Counted from the stretch's first letter, positions 1-7,428 are shown. The stretch: 9,375 bases of DNA from Bacteroidales bacterium (GCA_030626465.1 DAOUOU010000102.1:1-9375), one strand, 5' to 3'. Numbers and translations are program-made. Notes: a model not told the origin generated them from the sequence alone.

Positions 1-168
1 CTGGGTATTCATCCATTGGAAGTAAGAATAAGGGAAGGTCTGGCTCTTATCAATGGCACCTCTGTTATGACAGGTATTGGCATTGTCAATCTGACAAACG
101 CATTGAATTTATTAAACTGTATTTATACCATAAATAATTTTATTCTCTGCGTATTTCTGCAAGAATGA
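1..168 (+). pseudogene. Central fragment of an aromatic amino acid ammonia-lyase, cut by the window edge and by a rearrangement
   Basis: Frame 1 is open from the window edge to a TGA at 166-168. Residues 1-40 read as the histidine/tyrosine/phenylalanine ammonia-lyase family segment after the MIO-forming loop: 'VRIREGLALINGTSVMTG' followed by 'NLTNALNLLN'. The Asn in 'LINGT' belongs to the conserved active-site region. From memory, the closest match is bacteroidal tyrosine ammonia-lyase, where this stretch reads nearly the same and continues 'LLDWS'. Here the resemblance stops at about base 119. The last 16 codons are antisense to the N-terminal piece of the same family on the minus strand, so they are not real protein. 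The Ala-Ser-Gly MIO triad would lie to the left of the window. Family assignment is very secure; the substrate (His or Tyr) cannot be decided, because the selectivity residues are not visible. Confidence 0.85.
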
Positions 169-285
169 AAAATTATTTTCCACCTGAAGCAGTATCTCCT
201 TAGAAAAGTCTAATGAAGCATTTGCAAAAAGTAACTGCTGAAAATCGTCCAGATTTAGATTCCTTTCCTTGTTGATGACAACCAT
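112..285 (-). pseudogene. N-terminal fragment of the same ammonia-lyase, reading toward the left edge and broken after 'YGINT'
   Basis: The minus strand encodes 57 residues from an ATG at 285-283 to a TAA at 114-112. After the start come 'NLNLDDFQQLLFANASLDFS', then 'NNFSFLQKYAENKIIYGINT'. This is the ordinary N-terminus of histidine/tyrosine ammonia-lyases, where a short first strand and helix lead to the invariant Y-G-x-N-T-G-F-G that carries the catalytic tyrosine. Here the frame runs 'YGINTV*', so GFG and everything after it are missing. The fragment ends exactly where the plus-strand fragment of the same family begins, and the two are probably halves of one gene. Full-length enzymes have about 500 residues, so this piece alone cannot be active. 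The ATG has no Shine-Dalgarno sequence, as is usual in Bacteroidota, and is a plausible original start. Confidence 0.85.
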
Positions 286-325
286 TCTTATAGGCTTGAA
301 TCTGATATAATGAATTCAACGTGCG

Positions 326-333
326 CAAAAATA
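326..333 (-). promoter_or_regulatory. Candidate -7 element (TATTTTTG) for the broken ammonia-lyase gene
   Basis: On the minus strand, TATTTTTG matches the Bacteroidota sigma-ABfr -7 consensus TAnnTTTG. It lies about 40 bases before the ATG at 285. A TTG occurs 23 bases further upstream, slightly too far for the usual -33 spacing, so support is moderate at best. The 227-base gap between this divergent gene and the one starting at 513 also holds a small dyad, GAATTT-TC-AAATTC at 423-436. Nothing else recognisable was seen in the gap. Confidence 0.3.
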
Positions 334-512
334 ACATTTATATCGAAACATGCTTTCAATTTTTTAAAAGGATATCTTTTTTAGATGAAATTCGTATTAT
401 ATCTTTCGCCGGAATATGAATAGAATTTTCAAATTCATGATCCATTTAAAGTAAGTTAATCATCGAGTGTTTAATTTTCTATTTTTAGAAACCATTTAAT
501 AATAAAGTTACA

Positions 513-992
513 ATGAAGAGATTATTTGTATTATCAATATGTTTTTTCCTGGGATCAACAATACTATTTGCTCAAAGCAAAGACGAAAAAGCGATTATTA
601 TCAAAGACATCCAGGAGAAAGACAAGCAACTTGAACTATTCTTTCAGGATGGATTGGTGGATAGTATTGTAAAACTATTTTCACCCAATTGTCACTATAT
701 ACCTGAATATAGAAAGATAATTGAAGGTCGTGATGAAGTAGCCAAATCATTCTCTTCCGAATTCAAAACGGGATTAAAGATTATTGATATGAAGTTGAAT
801 CCAATAGAACATAAAGTGTACGGTGACATAGTCCTTGAACTGGGTACATGCAATATAAAATATACAACAAAATCAAACCCTTCACCAGAGAGCAAAAAAT
901 TCAATTACCTGATAAACTGGAAGGCTTCAAAAAAAGGGAATTACCGCATTCGTGCAGCTATGTGGAATTCAGTGAAAACGCCGTGTAATTAG
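513..992 (+). CDS. Exported SnoaL/DUF4440-like (NTF2 fold) protein
   Basis: The protein has 159 residues. Residues 1-20 form a signal peptide (KR, then a hydrophobic core, ending 'ILFAQ'), so the mature protein is periplasmic or surface-exposed. The rest fits the small alpha+beta cone of the NTF2 superfamily, DUF4440/SnoaL branch. It has an N-terminal helix with 'QLELFFQDGLVDSIVKLFSP' (residues 39-58), then 'EGRDEVAKSF' (71-80), a strand 'GDIVLELGTC' (104-113), and a closing strand pair 'NYLINWK' and 'GNYRIRAAMWNS' (142-153). In many family members the last segment reads 'DMWNS'; here the Asp is Ala. The family includes enzymes, stress proteins and pure binding proteins, so no reaction can be assigned. 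The gene stands alone, about 250 bases before mnmA, with a palindromic element directly after its stop. ATG 513 is the start that gives a complete signal peptide. Fold assignment is moderate; export is good. Confidence 0.8.
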   Translation: MKRLFVLSICFFLGSTILFAQSKDEKAIIIKDIQEKDKQLELFFQDGLVDSIVKLFSPNCHYIPEYRKIIEGRDEVAKSFSSEFKTGLKIIDMKLNPIEHKVYGDIVLELGTCNIKYTTKSNPSPESKKFNYLINWKASKKGNYRIRAAMWNSVKTPCN

Positions 993-1000
993 GGTAACTA

Positions 1001-1148
1001 TTGCGCAACTCTTTCGTAGCAACATTCCGGTTATCATTGCTTTCGCGAAGCACTTCGTGGTTCCTGATCCCCGCCCGACTGAACGATCTCAGTCGTTCGG
1101 GCGGGTACGCTGTGCTTCGCCAGGGATGTCAATAATTGAGTTGCGCAA
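1001..1148. repeat. Nested palindromic element with perfect 11-bp inverted ends
   Basis: Three sets of inverted repeats are nested in order. The outer ends are TTGCGCAACTC (1001-1011) and GAGTTGCGCAA (1138-1148). The middle pair is GCGAAGCAC (1045-1053) and GTGCTTCGC (1112-1120). The core pair is CCCGCCCGA (1070-1078) and TCGGGCGGG (1097-1105). Inside the core two alternative pairings compete: GACTGA (1077-1082) with TCAGTC (1089-1094), and GAACGA (1081-1086) with TCGTTC (1093-1098). The block is clearly richer in GC than its surroundings. It starts eight bases after the stop of the DUF4440-like gene and ends 94 bases before mnmA. No target-site duplication is visible at the ends, and no T-run follows that would make it a classic terminator. 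It may be a dispersed non-coding repeat, a MITE or an RNA-level structure. Confidence 0.7.
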
Positions 1149-1242
1149 CAGCCAATAGTAGCATATTAAACTTCTGTGTGCAGATCAGAATTTCCTGTTC
1201 CTGCTTCCATTTTCTCTGATTTTCTATTTGTATCTTAGATTT

Positions 1243-2292
1243 ATGAAAGGATCTGTACTCGTTGCATTAAGTGGTGGAATCGATAGCGCCGTATCAGCCC
1301 TGCTTTTTAAAAATAGAGGCTTCAAGGTTACAGGGGTACATTTCAATTTCTTTCCTGGTAATGAGACTCAACAGAGTAATCTGGATCGCATTTCTGAAAC
1401 ACTGGACGTACCAATTATACGCAAAGATGCAATTGAATTGTTCGAGGATGAGATGATCCGTTATTTTACCCGTTTCCATTTAACAGGTCTTACACCGAGC
1501 TCTTGTGCACATTGTAATCCTCATGTGAAATACAAATTACTTTTGCAAGTTGCAGATGAGCATTGGATCGAAAATATTGCTACCGGGCACTATATTCGTT
1601 TGAAAAAGGAGGAAGGTCTGTTCAGAATTTATAAGGGAAAATACCCGGACAAAGATCAATCCTATTACTTGTGGGGTCTGAAGCAAGATGTTCTGAGCAG
1701 GTTAATTACACCGCTTGGAACATACAATAAGAATGAGGTAACCGGGATTGCCAGGAAAAATGGTTTGGGATTCCTGACGGGTAAGAAAGAAAGCAGGGGA
1801 TTATGCTTTGCGCAAGGACGAACCTGTGATGAAATGTTCGTAGATTATATTCCTGATCTTAAGAAGAATATTAGGCCGGGAAATATTCTGAATAAAGAAG
1901 GAAAAACTATTGGCAGACACAAGGGCTATATTTATTATACTGTCGGACAGAAGCGTGATCTGGAAGTTGATACAAAAGACAAACTATGTGTAGCTAAGAT
2001 TGATGCTGAGAAGAATATACTTGTTGTTGAACCATGGAAAAACTTATATGCTTCTGAATTTATGGTTACAGATCTCCATTGGACTCATTCAGATGATCTG
2101 TATAAATCTGAGAATATTCAAGTAATAATAAGAGGTTTTGGACTAAATCCCGGAGGGAATTGCCGGTTAGGCATAGTAAGTGAAAACAGAATTAAAGTCT
2201 ATCTTGATGAACCTGCATGGGCATTGGCACCGGGGCAGCCGGCTGTTTTCTATTCAGGAGAAAGACTATTGGGAGGAAGTATAATTGTTTAG
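1243..2292 (+). CDS. mnmA: tRNA-specific 2-thiouridylase MnmA (paralogue-type, C-x-x-C variant)
   Basis: The product has 349 residues, near the usual 360. MnmA activates uridine 34 of Lys, Glu and Gln tRNAs with ATP and inserts sulfur to give 2-thiouridine, in the cytoplasm. The N-terminal PP-loop 'SGGIDS' (10-15) binds ATP. 'ATGHYIRL' (113-120) and 'DKDQSYYLWGL' (136-146) are standard MnmA motifs. 'HKGYIYYTVGQKRDL' (226-240) opens the central domain, and a C-terminal beta-barrel ends in 'GGSIIV'. The two reactive cysteines are C91 ('HCN') and C188 ('RGLCFA'), 97 residues apart as in E. coli (C102/C199). The position of E. coli D99 is C88 here, giving C88-x-x-C91. Bacteroidota often carry more than one mnmA, and this may be a divergent copy. 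The ATG at 1243 is preferred over the in-frame TTG at 1228, since family proteins begin just before 'VLVALSGG'. No neighbour is related. Confidence 0.93.
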   Translation: MKGSVLVALSGGIDSAVSALLFKNRGFKVTGVHFNFFPGNETQQSNLDRISETLDVPIIRKDAIELFEDEMIRYFTRFHLTGLTPSSCAHCNPHVKYKLLLQVADEHWIENIATGHYIRLKKEEGLFRIYKGKYPDKDQSYYLWGLKQDVLSRLITPLGTYNKNEVTGIARKNGLGFLTGKKESRGLCFAQGRTCDEMFVDYIPDLKKNIRPGNILNKEGKTIGRHKGYIYYTVGQKRDLEVDTKDKLCVAKIDAEKNILVVEPWKNLYASEFMVTDLHWTHSDDLYKSENIQVIIRGFGLNPGGNCRLGIVSENRIKVYLDEPAWALAPGQPAVFYSGERLLGGSIIV

Positions 2293-2481
2293 AACAGCTT
2301 ACCTGGATTGTTATTTTTAACGATAACCAGTCAGCAAAGAGAACCTATCACTTATTACGGAGCGATAAATACGATTAAAATCGAAGAGTGAGGTGATAAA
2401 GAATTCCGGGCATTCTGAATTGATAAGGTTTCGCAAAGATCATCCATAGTAAATACAGTATATTTGAAATAAATACCTGAG

Positions 2482-2493
2482 TTCAGATCTGAA
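2482..2493. promoter_or_regulatory. Perfect 12-bp palindrome upstream of the FadL-like gene
   Basis: TTCAGATCTGAA is a perfect dyad lying about 60 bases before the ATG at 2555 and followed by an A/T-rich run. It could be an operator for a dimeric regulator, but a 12-bp palindrome can occur by chance and only one copy was seen. The remainder of the 262-base gap (2293-2554) holds no recognisable gene or strong terminator, only very short stems such as GTTATTTTTAAC just after mnmA. Confidence 0.2.
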
Positions 2494-2554
2494 AAAATAA
2501 TAAATCCCTATATATTGTTCTGTGTTTATTTATCGTGTTATTAAGCTTGGTATT

Positions 2555-4006
2555 ATGAAAATAAAAAAATTCTTCATTGTTTGTATTACGGCAGGAGTAG
2601 TTCTTTTTCTCTCCATTCCAAACAATGCCCAGGATGGGCATTACTGGACTCAGCAATACGGAACCCGTTCCATGCTTTTAAGTGGTTCTGTGATTGGAGG
2701 TGTTAACGATTTGGGAGCAGTTTATTACAATCCTGCAAGGCTGTCGCAAATAAAGAATCCTGCATTTTTATTAAGTGCTGACGTGTACGAATGGAACAAC
2801 CTTAAAATAGAGGATGCATTTGGTAATAATAAAAATGCATCAAAATCAGATTTTGGAGGTGTTCCAAGTCTGGCTGCCGGTACCTTTAAAATATCTTTTT
2901 TAGAAAATCATCATTTTGCATGGGCAATTCTTCTGAGACAAAATCAGGATCTTACACTTTCATACAAAGATGAGGTTCACGATGATGTAATCGAAAATTT
3001 TCCGGGCGAGGAATATTTTGGTGCGGAACTGACTCAATCTAGTAAAGGAAAAGAAGAGTGGATGGGATTTAGCTGGGCCTATCCTGTAAATGACAAGTTG
3101 AGTATAGGTGCATCGGGATACCTTTCTGTTATAAATCAGGGGAAAGGCAATATAATTAATCTGCAGGCATTGACAGAAAGTAGCCAGGTTGCCATCTACA
3201 GGTTAAATAAAAATTTTTCCTTCACCCATTACAACCTGCTCTGGAAGGCAGGCTTATCCTATCAGGCAGGAAAGATGTTACTCGGACTTACTATTCTTAC
3301 ACCTTCCATTAAACTTAAGGGGAACGGCAACTATCAGAATGAACTTTTTTTCTCAGGCATAGAAGGTATAAGTGAAAATCCGGATGCTTATACTACCAGT
3401 TATCAGGATAAGCTTGATACGAAATATCGATCTCCATGGTCGATAGGGGCCGGATTAACATATTTTGTAGGAAAAAGCAAAATACATTTCAGCTCTGAAT
3501 GGTTTAGCAGTGTCTCAAAATACACAATTATGGAGGCTGCCAGTCACCTGGGACAAAGTGCAGGAGACACCAATGTGTTTAAATTGGTAGATGAGTTCAA
3601 AAGTGTAATCAATGCCGGGGTGGGAATTGAAATTTATCTAACCAATAATATATCTTTTTACACCAGTTTTAGTACAGATTTCTCAGCCGTCACAGATAAT
3701 GTTGCAAGATTTGTAGAAAATGAAGCCGAGGCATACAATAGTATTTTCAAATCAAATTTTTATCACTACGGTGGAGGCTTTGTGCTCGATCTGAAGGGTG
3801 CTGATGTTACCCTGGGATTGACTTATACAGGTGCAAATTTAACCCTTCCGCGACCCTTTACTTTTCCTGAGGATAGTGACGATGATATTTTTGACCCGTA
3901 TGAATTATTGCATGCGAAATGGAGCCGTTGGCGCATTGTATTTAGTTTTTCTCTTCCCTTCCTGAAAGATTTTCAGAAAAAAGCAGAGGAGAAGCTGGGA
4001 TTTTAA
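2555..4006 (+). CDS. OmpP1/FadL/TodX-family outer-membrane transport protein
   Basis: The product has 483 residues. A signal peptide (1-25, basic start, then a long hydrophobic stretch ending 'NNAQ') is followed by 'QYGTRSMLLSGSVIGG' (34-49) and 'VNDLGAVYYNPARLSQ' (50-65). This is the hallmark N-terminus of the FadL/OmpP1 group, in which the N-terminal region plugs the barrel and 'NPA' is conserved. The remainder alternates short polar turns with aromatic-rich strands, for example 'KIHFSSEWFSSVSKYT' and 'NISFYTSFSTDFSAVT', as in a large beta-barrel. It finishes with the strand 'WRIVFSFSLPF' and a short charged tail. FadL relatives take hydrophobic molecules across the outer membrane; the substrate here is unknown. 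An in-frame GTG at 2522 would add 11 residues before the signal peptide, so the ATG at 2555 was chosen. The gene is flanked by gaps of more than 200 bases and is probably monocistronic. Confidence 0.85.
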   Translation: MKIKKFFIVCITAGVVLFLSIPNNAQDGHYWTQQYGTRSMLLSGSVIGGVNDLGAVYYNPARLSQIKNPAFLLSADVYEWNNLKIEDAFGNNKNASKSDFGGVPSLAAGTFKISFLENHHFAWAILLRQNQDLTLSYKDEVHDDVIENFPGEEYFGAELTQSSKGKEEWMGFSWAYPVNDKLSIGASGYLSVINQGKGNIINLQALTESSQVAIYRLNKNFSFTHYNLLWKAGLSYQAGKMLLGLTILTPSIKLKGNGNYQNELFFSGIEGISENPDAYTTSYQDKLDTKYRSPWSIGAGLTYFVGKSKIHFSSEWFSSVSKYTIMEAASHLGQSAGDTNVFKLVDEFKSVINAGVGIEIYLTNNISFYTSFSTDFSAVTDNVARFVENEAEAYNSIFKSNFYHYGGGFVLDLKGADVTLGLTYTGANLTLPRPFTFPEDSDDDIFDPYELLHAKWSRWRIVFSFSLPFLKDFQKKAEEKLGF

Positions 4007-4218
4007 AGATAGCCTTACTTAGCTCTGTATATCATTTATATAGTTTAGCACATTCACACACATTATTGTGTTAATTATCAACATAAAAATGGTATTCATT
4101 GAAAAGCTAAGGAGCTGAGGTTGGAAAACATCCCACAATGGTTATATTTAACCCTGGGTAATAAATTATAAACCAGGAAGAGTTACTGTTAAACAATTGA
4201 ATTTCAACACCTTGCTAT

Positions 4219-7200
4219 ATGAAGTTTACGAATATAGCTTTTCTTCATGGTCTTTTAAGCCTTTCGATGCTATTCACCATATCGTCTGCTACTGCACAGG
4301 TGGTAATTAATGAAATTATGCCGGCAAATCTCTCCAGTATTCAGGATGAGTTTTGGGTAGATAAGCAAACCTGCCCGGTTGAGAATTGTAACTGGTGGTT
4401 CGAACAAATGGGCGAAGCCACCAGGGATGGCGATTATCCGGACTGGATCGAGATATACAATGGTTCCGGTGCTGCGATCAATTTGAATGGTTACGGTTTA
4501 TCAGACAATATCGATCGGCCGTATAAATGGGTGTTCCCTTCGGTTACACTTAGTACTGGCGAAAGACTGGTAGTATTTGCTTCGGGAAAAGATATCACAA
4601 ATCCTGAACCGGGAAACCTGATGCATACAAATTTTAAAATTGATAAGGACGGCGAAACTCTTCTGCTCACCAATAGTGCTGGTGCAATTGTCGATCAGTA
4701 TGCCATGGGAGCTGTTCCTCCTGACTTTTCCTGCGGACGGTATCCTGACGGAAGTTCCAACCGGGTAATCTTCCAGGAACCCAGCCCACAATCGCAGAAC
4801 GGTGGAGTTGTATTTACCGGTTTCTTCGAAGAAATTACAACATCTCATGCTGCAGGCTTTCGCAGTTCTGCCATAAATGTTACACTTTCAAGTACATCAG
4901 GCACAGCTCAGATAAGGTACACCACTGATGGCAGCGAGCCAAACTCAAGTTCTTCTGTTTACAGCACACCCATCAATATTTCATCGACAACCGTGCTAAA
5001 AGCCAGGGGCTATGATTCAGATGCAATTGTTAGTAAAGTAATTACAAAAACTTTTTTTATTGGCGATAGCTATTCACTGCCTGTTGTATCCCTCTCAACA
5101 CATCCCGATAATTTTTGGGACGATGATATTGGTATTTATGTTCATGGCAGTTATCCGGTCTATCACGAACGCATTGCCAACTACTGGCAGAATTGGGAGC
5201 GACCTGTAACCCTTGAGTTTTTTGAAGCCGATGGTCAGCCTGCATTTACAACCAATGCCGGAGTTAAAATTCTGGGTTGGGGAAGCCGTGCGAACGATCG
5301 AAAATCCTTATCGGTTTTTTTCAGGGATAGATACGGGCAGAGCAAGCTCGAATATCCTATGTTCGATGATTTACCGTTTACCGAATTCAAAGCCCTTGTA
5401 TTGAGAGCCGCCGGAGGCGATTGGCAAAGCACACTCATACGAGACGTTTTCGCCTCCGACCTGATTAAAGATAAGAACATCGATCATCAGCGATTCCGCC
5501 CTGCAATAGTATTTATAAACGGAGAGTATTGGGGTATTCATAATATTCGCGAAAAGCTGAATGAAGATTACCTCGATTTACACTACGATATCGATAAAGA
5601 CCGGGTAGATATGATCAGTCGTTACTGGAGAAGCTCGAATCCGATAGTCATTGAAGGAACTGATTCGGCTTACCTGGCCATGGAAAACTACGTGGCCAAT
5701 AATAATATGAATGCTGATGAAGCCTACGACTATGTAAAAGCCATCGTTGATCTGGATAATCTGGTTGATTACCTGGTACCTGAAATATATTATGCCAACT
5801 ACGATTGGCCGGGCAATAATATCAAATGCTGGAAACCCAGAACGGCAAATAGTCAGTGGAGGTGGTTATTTTACGATCTCGATTATGCTATGAATTCTCA
5901 CCCCTATCAAAACGATTACACGCATAACACCCTGGCACATGCTACAGCAGATGATGGTACAGGCTGGCCCAACACACCAATAACTACCCTTTTGATTCGT
6001 GAAATTTTAGAGGGAAATGAGTTCAGAAACGCTTTTGTGAACCGCATGGCCGATTATATAAATTCGCGCTTCATTGCAGATACTTCAATTGAACACCTGG
6101 AGACTATACAAGCTATGCTGGTACCAGAAATGCAGGACCACATTGACCGATGGGATTCTTATGGAACTACACTTCGTTCAATAAGCGAATGGAACAGCAA
6201 TATCGATGTTATTAAAACTTTTTTTGAAAATCGGAGTCAAGCAGTTAAAGACCATATTCTCGATTTCTTCAGCCTGAATGATTGGGATGACTTTACTATG
6301 GATGTTTCGGGACAGGGAAAAATCAAAGTAAACTCTATCATACCCTCCAATTATCCCTGGACTGGTCAATATGTCGAAGAAATACCAATAACACTCACCG
6401 CATTACCTGAACCGGGATATGAATTTACCGGTTGGGATGGCCTTTCGGCAAATGAAAATTCTGCACGAGTTACTGTGCTTATTTCAGAAGTCGCAACGGT
6501 AACCGCTAATTTTACACAAAGTGGTTCTACCATCCCATATATCGTAATAAACGAGGTAAATTATAACTCATCGGACGAGGTAAATGCCGGCGATTGGATT
6601 GAATTATATAATCCATACGCATCAGCAGTTGATATTTCGGGCTGGATATTCAAGGATGAGGATGATTTGCACGAATTCGTGATTCCTGCAAATACTATAA
6701 TGCCTGCCGATGGCTACCTGGTATTGTGCAGAGATTCTTCTGATTTTGAGGAGGCCTTTCCCGCAGTGAATAACTACATTGGTGAATTTGATTTTGGTCT
6801 TAGCTCATCTGGAGAAACGCTGCGCCTTTATAACAATACAGGCGATTTAATCGACTCTTTCGCCTATTCACCCTCTTCACCCTGGCCGCATCAACCTAAT
6901 GGCTTTGGTCCTACGCTGTCTCTTCTTGATGCTTCCAGCGATAATTCACTGCCATCGAGCTGGGGGTATTCTATTGCATTTGGTACTCCGGGCGCGGAGA
7001 ATAATAACTACACATATATTTACGTACCGAGCTCCATCGAAGAGGGTCCATTATTTACTGAGGATCAAATTTTGCTTGAACAGAACTATCCTAATCCCTT
7101 TGCATCGGTTACTTACATTCCCTATTATATTTCCAGGCCAGGGAAAATAATCCTTTCGGTTATTGATATTCAGGGCAAGGAAGTGGATGTCATTTATAAT

Positions 7201-7323
7201 GGCTATCAAACCTCCGGCTACCACACTGCAGAGTACATTACCGATCATCTGCCGCATGGAATTTATTACTACCGGCTACAAATGGAAGATACGGTACTAA
7301 TAAAAAGGATGGTAAGATTGTAG
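4219..7323 (+). CDS. Large secreted multidomain protein: lamin-tail, CotH kinase and T9SS sorting domains
   Basis: The product has 1034 residues. Domains in order: signal peptide (1-27, '...SSATAQ'); lamin-tail domain 1 (28-195, 'VVINEIMPAN', 'DYPDWIEIYN', 'NLNGYGLSDN'); a chitobiase-C-terminal-like beta-sandwich (205-280, 'IRYTTDGSEPN', 'VLKARGYDSD'); a CotH-type kinase domain (about 285-620); an InlB-like repeat (695-768, 'YEFTGWDGLSAN'); lamin-tail domain 2 (773-925, 'IVINEVNYNSS', 'DWIELYNPY'); and a T9SS type A sorting domain (950-1034, 'LEQNYPNPF' at 953-961, ending 'LIKRMVRL'). Visible CotH motifs are 'INGEYWGIHNIREKLNEDY' (433-451), 'GNNIKCWKP' (532-540) and 'WRWLFYDLDYAM' (547-558), with D553 and D555 as likely metal or catalytic residues. 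Bacillus CotH phosphorylates spore-coat proteins; the substrate here is unknown. The C-terminal domain predicts export by T9SS and attachment to, or release from, the cell surface. By eye, GC looks somewhat higher than in its neighbours. Confidence 0.93.
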   Translation: MKFTNIAFLHGLLSLSMLFTISSATAQVVINEIMPANLSSIQDEFWVDKQTCPVENCNWWFEQMGEATRDGDYPDWIEIYNGSGAAINLNGYGLSDNIDRPYKWVFPSVTLSTGERLVVFASGKDITNPEPGNLMHTNFKIDKDGETLLLTNSAGAIVDQYAMGAVPPDFSCGRYPDGSSNRVIFQEPSPQSQNGGVVFTGFFEEITTSHAAGFRSSAINVTLSSTSGTAQIRYTTDGSEPNSSSSVYSTPINISSTTVLKARGYDSDAIVSKVITKTFFIGDSYSLPVVSLSTHPDNFWDDDIGIYVHGSYPVYHERIANYWQNWERPVTLEFFEADGQPAFTTNAGVKILGWGSRANDRKSLSVFFRDRYGQSKLEYPMFDDLPFTEFKALVLRAAGGDWQSTLIRDVFASDLIKDKNIDHQRFRPAIVFINGEYWGIHNIREKLNEDYLDLHYDIDKDRVDMISRYWRSSNPIVIEGTDSAYLAMENYVANNNMNADEAYDYVKAIVDLDNLVDYLVPEIYYANYDWPGNNIKCWKPRTANSQWRWLFYDLDYAMNSHPYQNDYTHNTLAHATADDGTGWPNTPITTLLIREILEGNEFRNAFVNRMADYINSRFIADTSIEHLETIQAMLVPEMQDHIDRWDSYGTTLRSISEWNSNIDVIKTFFENRSQAVKDHILDFFSLNDWDDFTMDVSGQGKIKVNSIIPSNYPWTGQYVEEIPITLTALPEPGYEFTGWDGLSANENSARVTVLISEVATVTANFTQSGSTIPYIVINEVNYNSSDEVNAGDWIELYNPYASAVDISGWIFKDEDDLHEFVIPANTIMPADGYLVLCRDSSDFEEAFPAVNNYIGEFDFGLSSSGETLRLYNNTGDLIDSFAYSPSSPWPHQPNGFGPTLSLLDASSDNSLPSSWGYSIAFGTPGAENNNYTYIYVPSSIEEGPLFTEDQILLEQNYPNPFASVTYIPYYISRPGKIILSVIDIQGKEVDVIYNGYQTSGYHTAEYITDHLPHGIYYYRLQMEDTVLIKRMVRL

Positions 7324-7362
7324 GCTGCTAAAGGGCAGGTTTTTGGTGATTAAGGAGAAACA

Positions 7363-7428
7363 TAGTCTTGCGAGGAGTAGCATTGAAGCAACAGGTATTC
7401 CGTTAAAACGTCATTGCGATGAAGTAAT
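7363..7428 (+). repeat. Two degenerate copies of a 'CGTCATTGCGAG'-like dispersed repeat
   Basis: TCTTGCGAGGAGTAGCATTG with GAAGCAAC (about 7363-7392) and CGTCATTGCGATGAAGTAAT (7409-7428) both resemble the widespread extragenic repeat with the consensus 'CGTCATTGCGAGGAG...GAAGCAATC', recalled from general knowledge. They lie in direct orientation in the 234-base gap after the CotH-type gene. Both are diverged, so this is probably a decayed relic. The rest of the gap is AT-rich and featureless. Confidence 0.45.

Noticed and set aside
1..285. Programmed phase-variable switch in the ammonia-lyase gene
   Set aside because: No long inverted repeat is visible at the breakpoint and no invertase gene is in the window, so the inversion is reported but not called a switch.
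1001..1148. Rho-independent terminator or tRNA-like gene in the palindromic block
   Set aside because: No U-tract follows the stems, and no anticodon arm or T-loop consensus is present.
1231..1238. TATCTTAG as a -7 promoter element of mnmA
   Set aside because: It has one mismatch and would place the transcript start at or after the ATG at 1243.
4058..4071. Hairpin ACACA-TTAT-TGTGT after the FadL-like gene as a terminator
   Set aside because: The stem is only five A/C-G/T pairs and no T-run follows; it is too weak to call.
4140..4175. Small dyads GGTTA-TATT-TAACC and CCTGG...CCAGG before the CotH-type gene
   Set aside because: Five-base arms in AT-rich DNA are expected by chance.
4491..5480. 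Several open frames of 60-115 codons on the minus strand inside the CotH-type gene
   Set aside because: They are antisense shadows of a long, domain-supported gene and show no family features.
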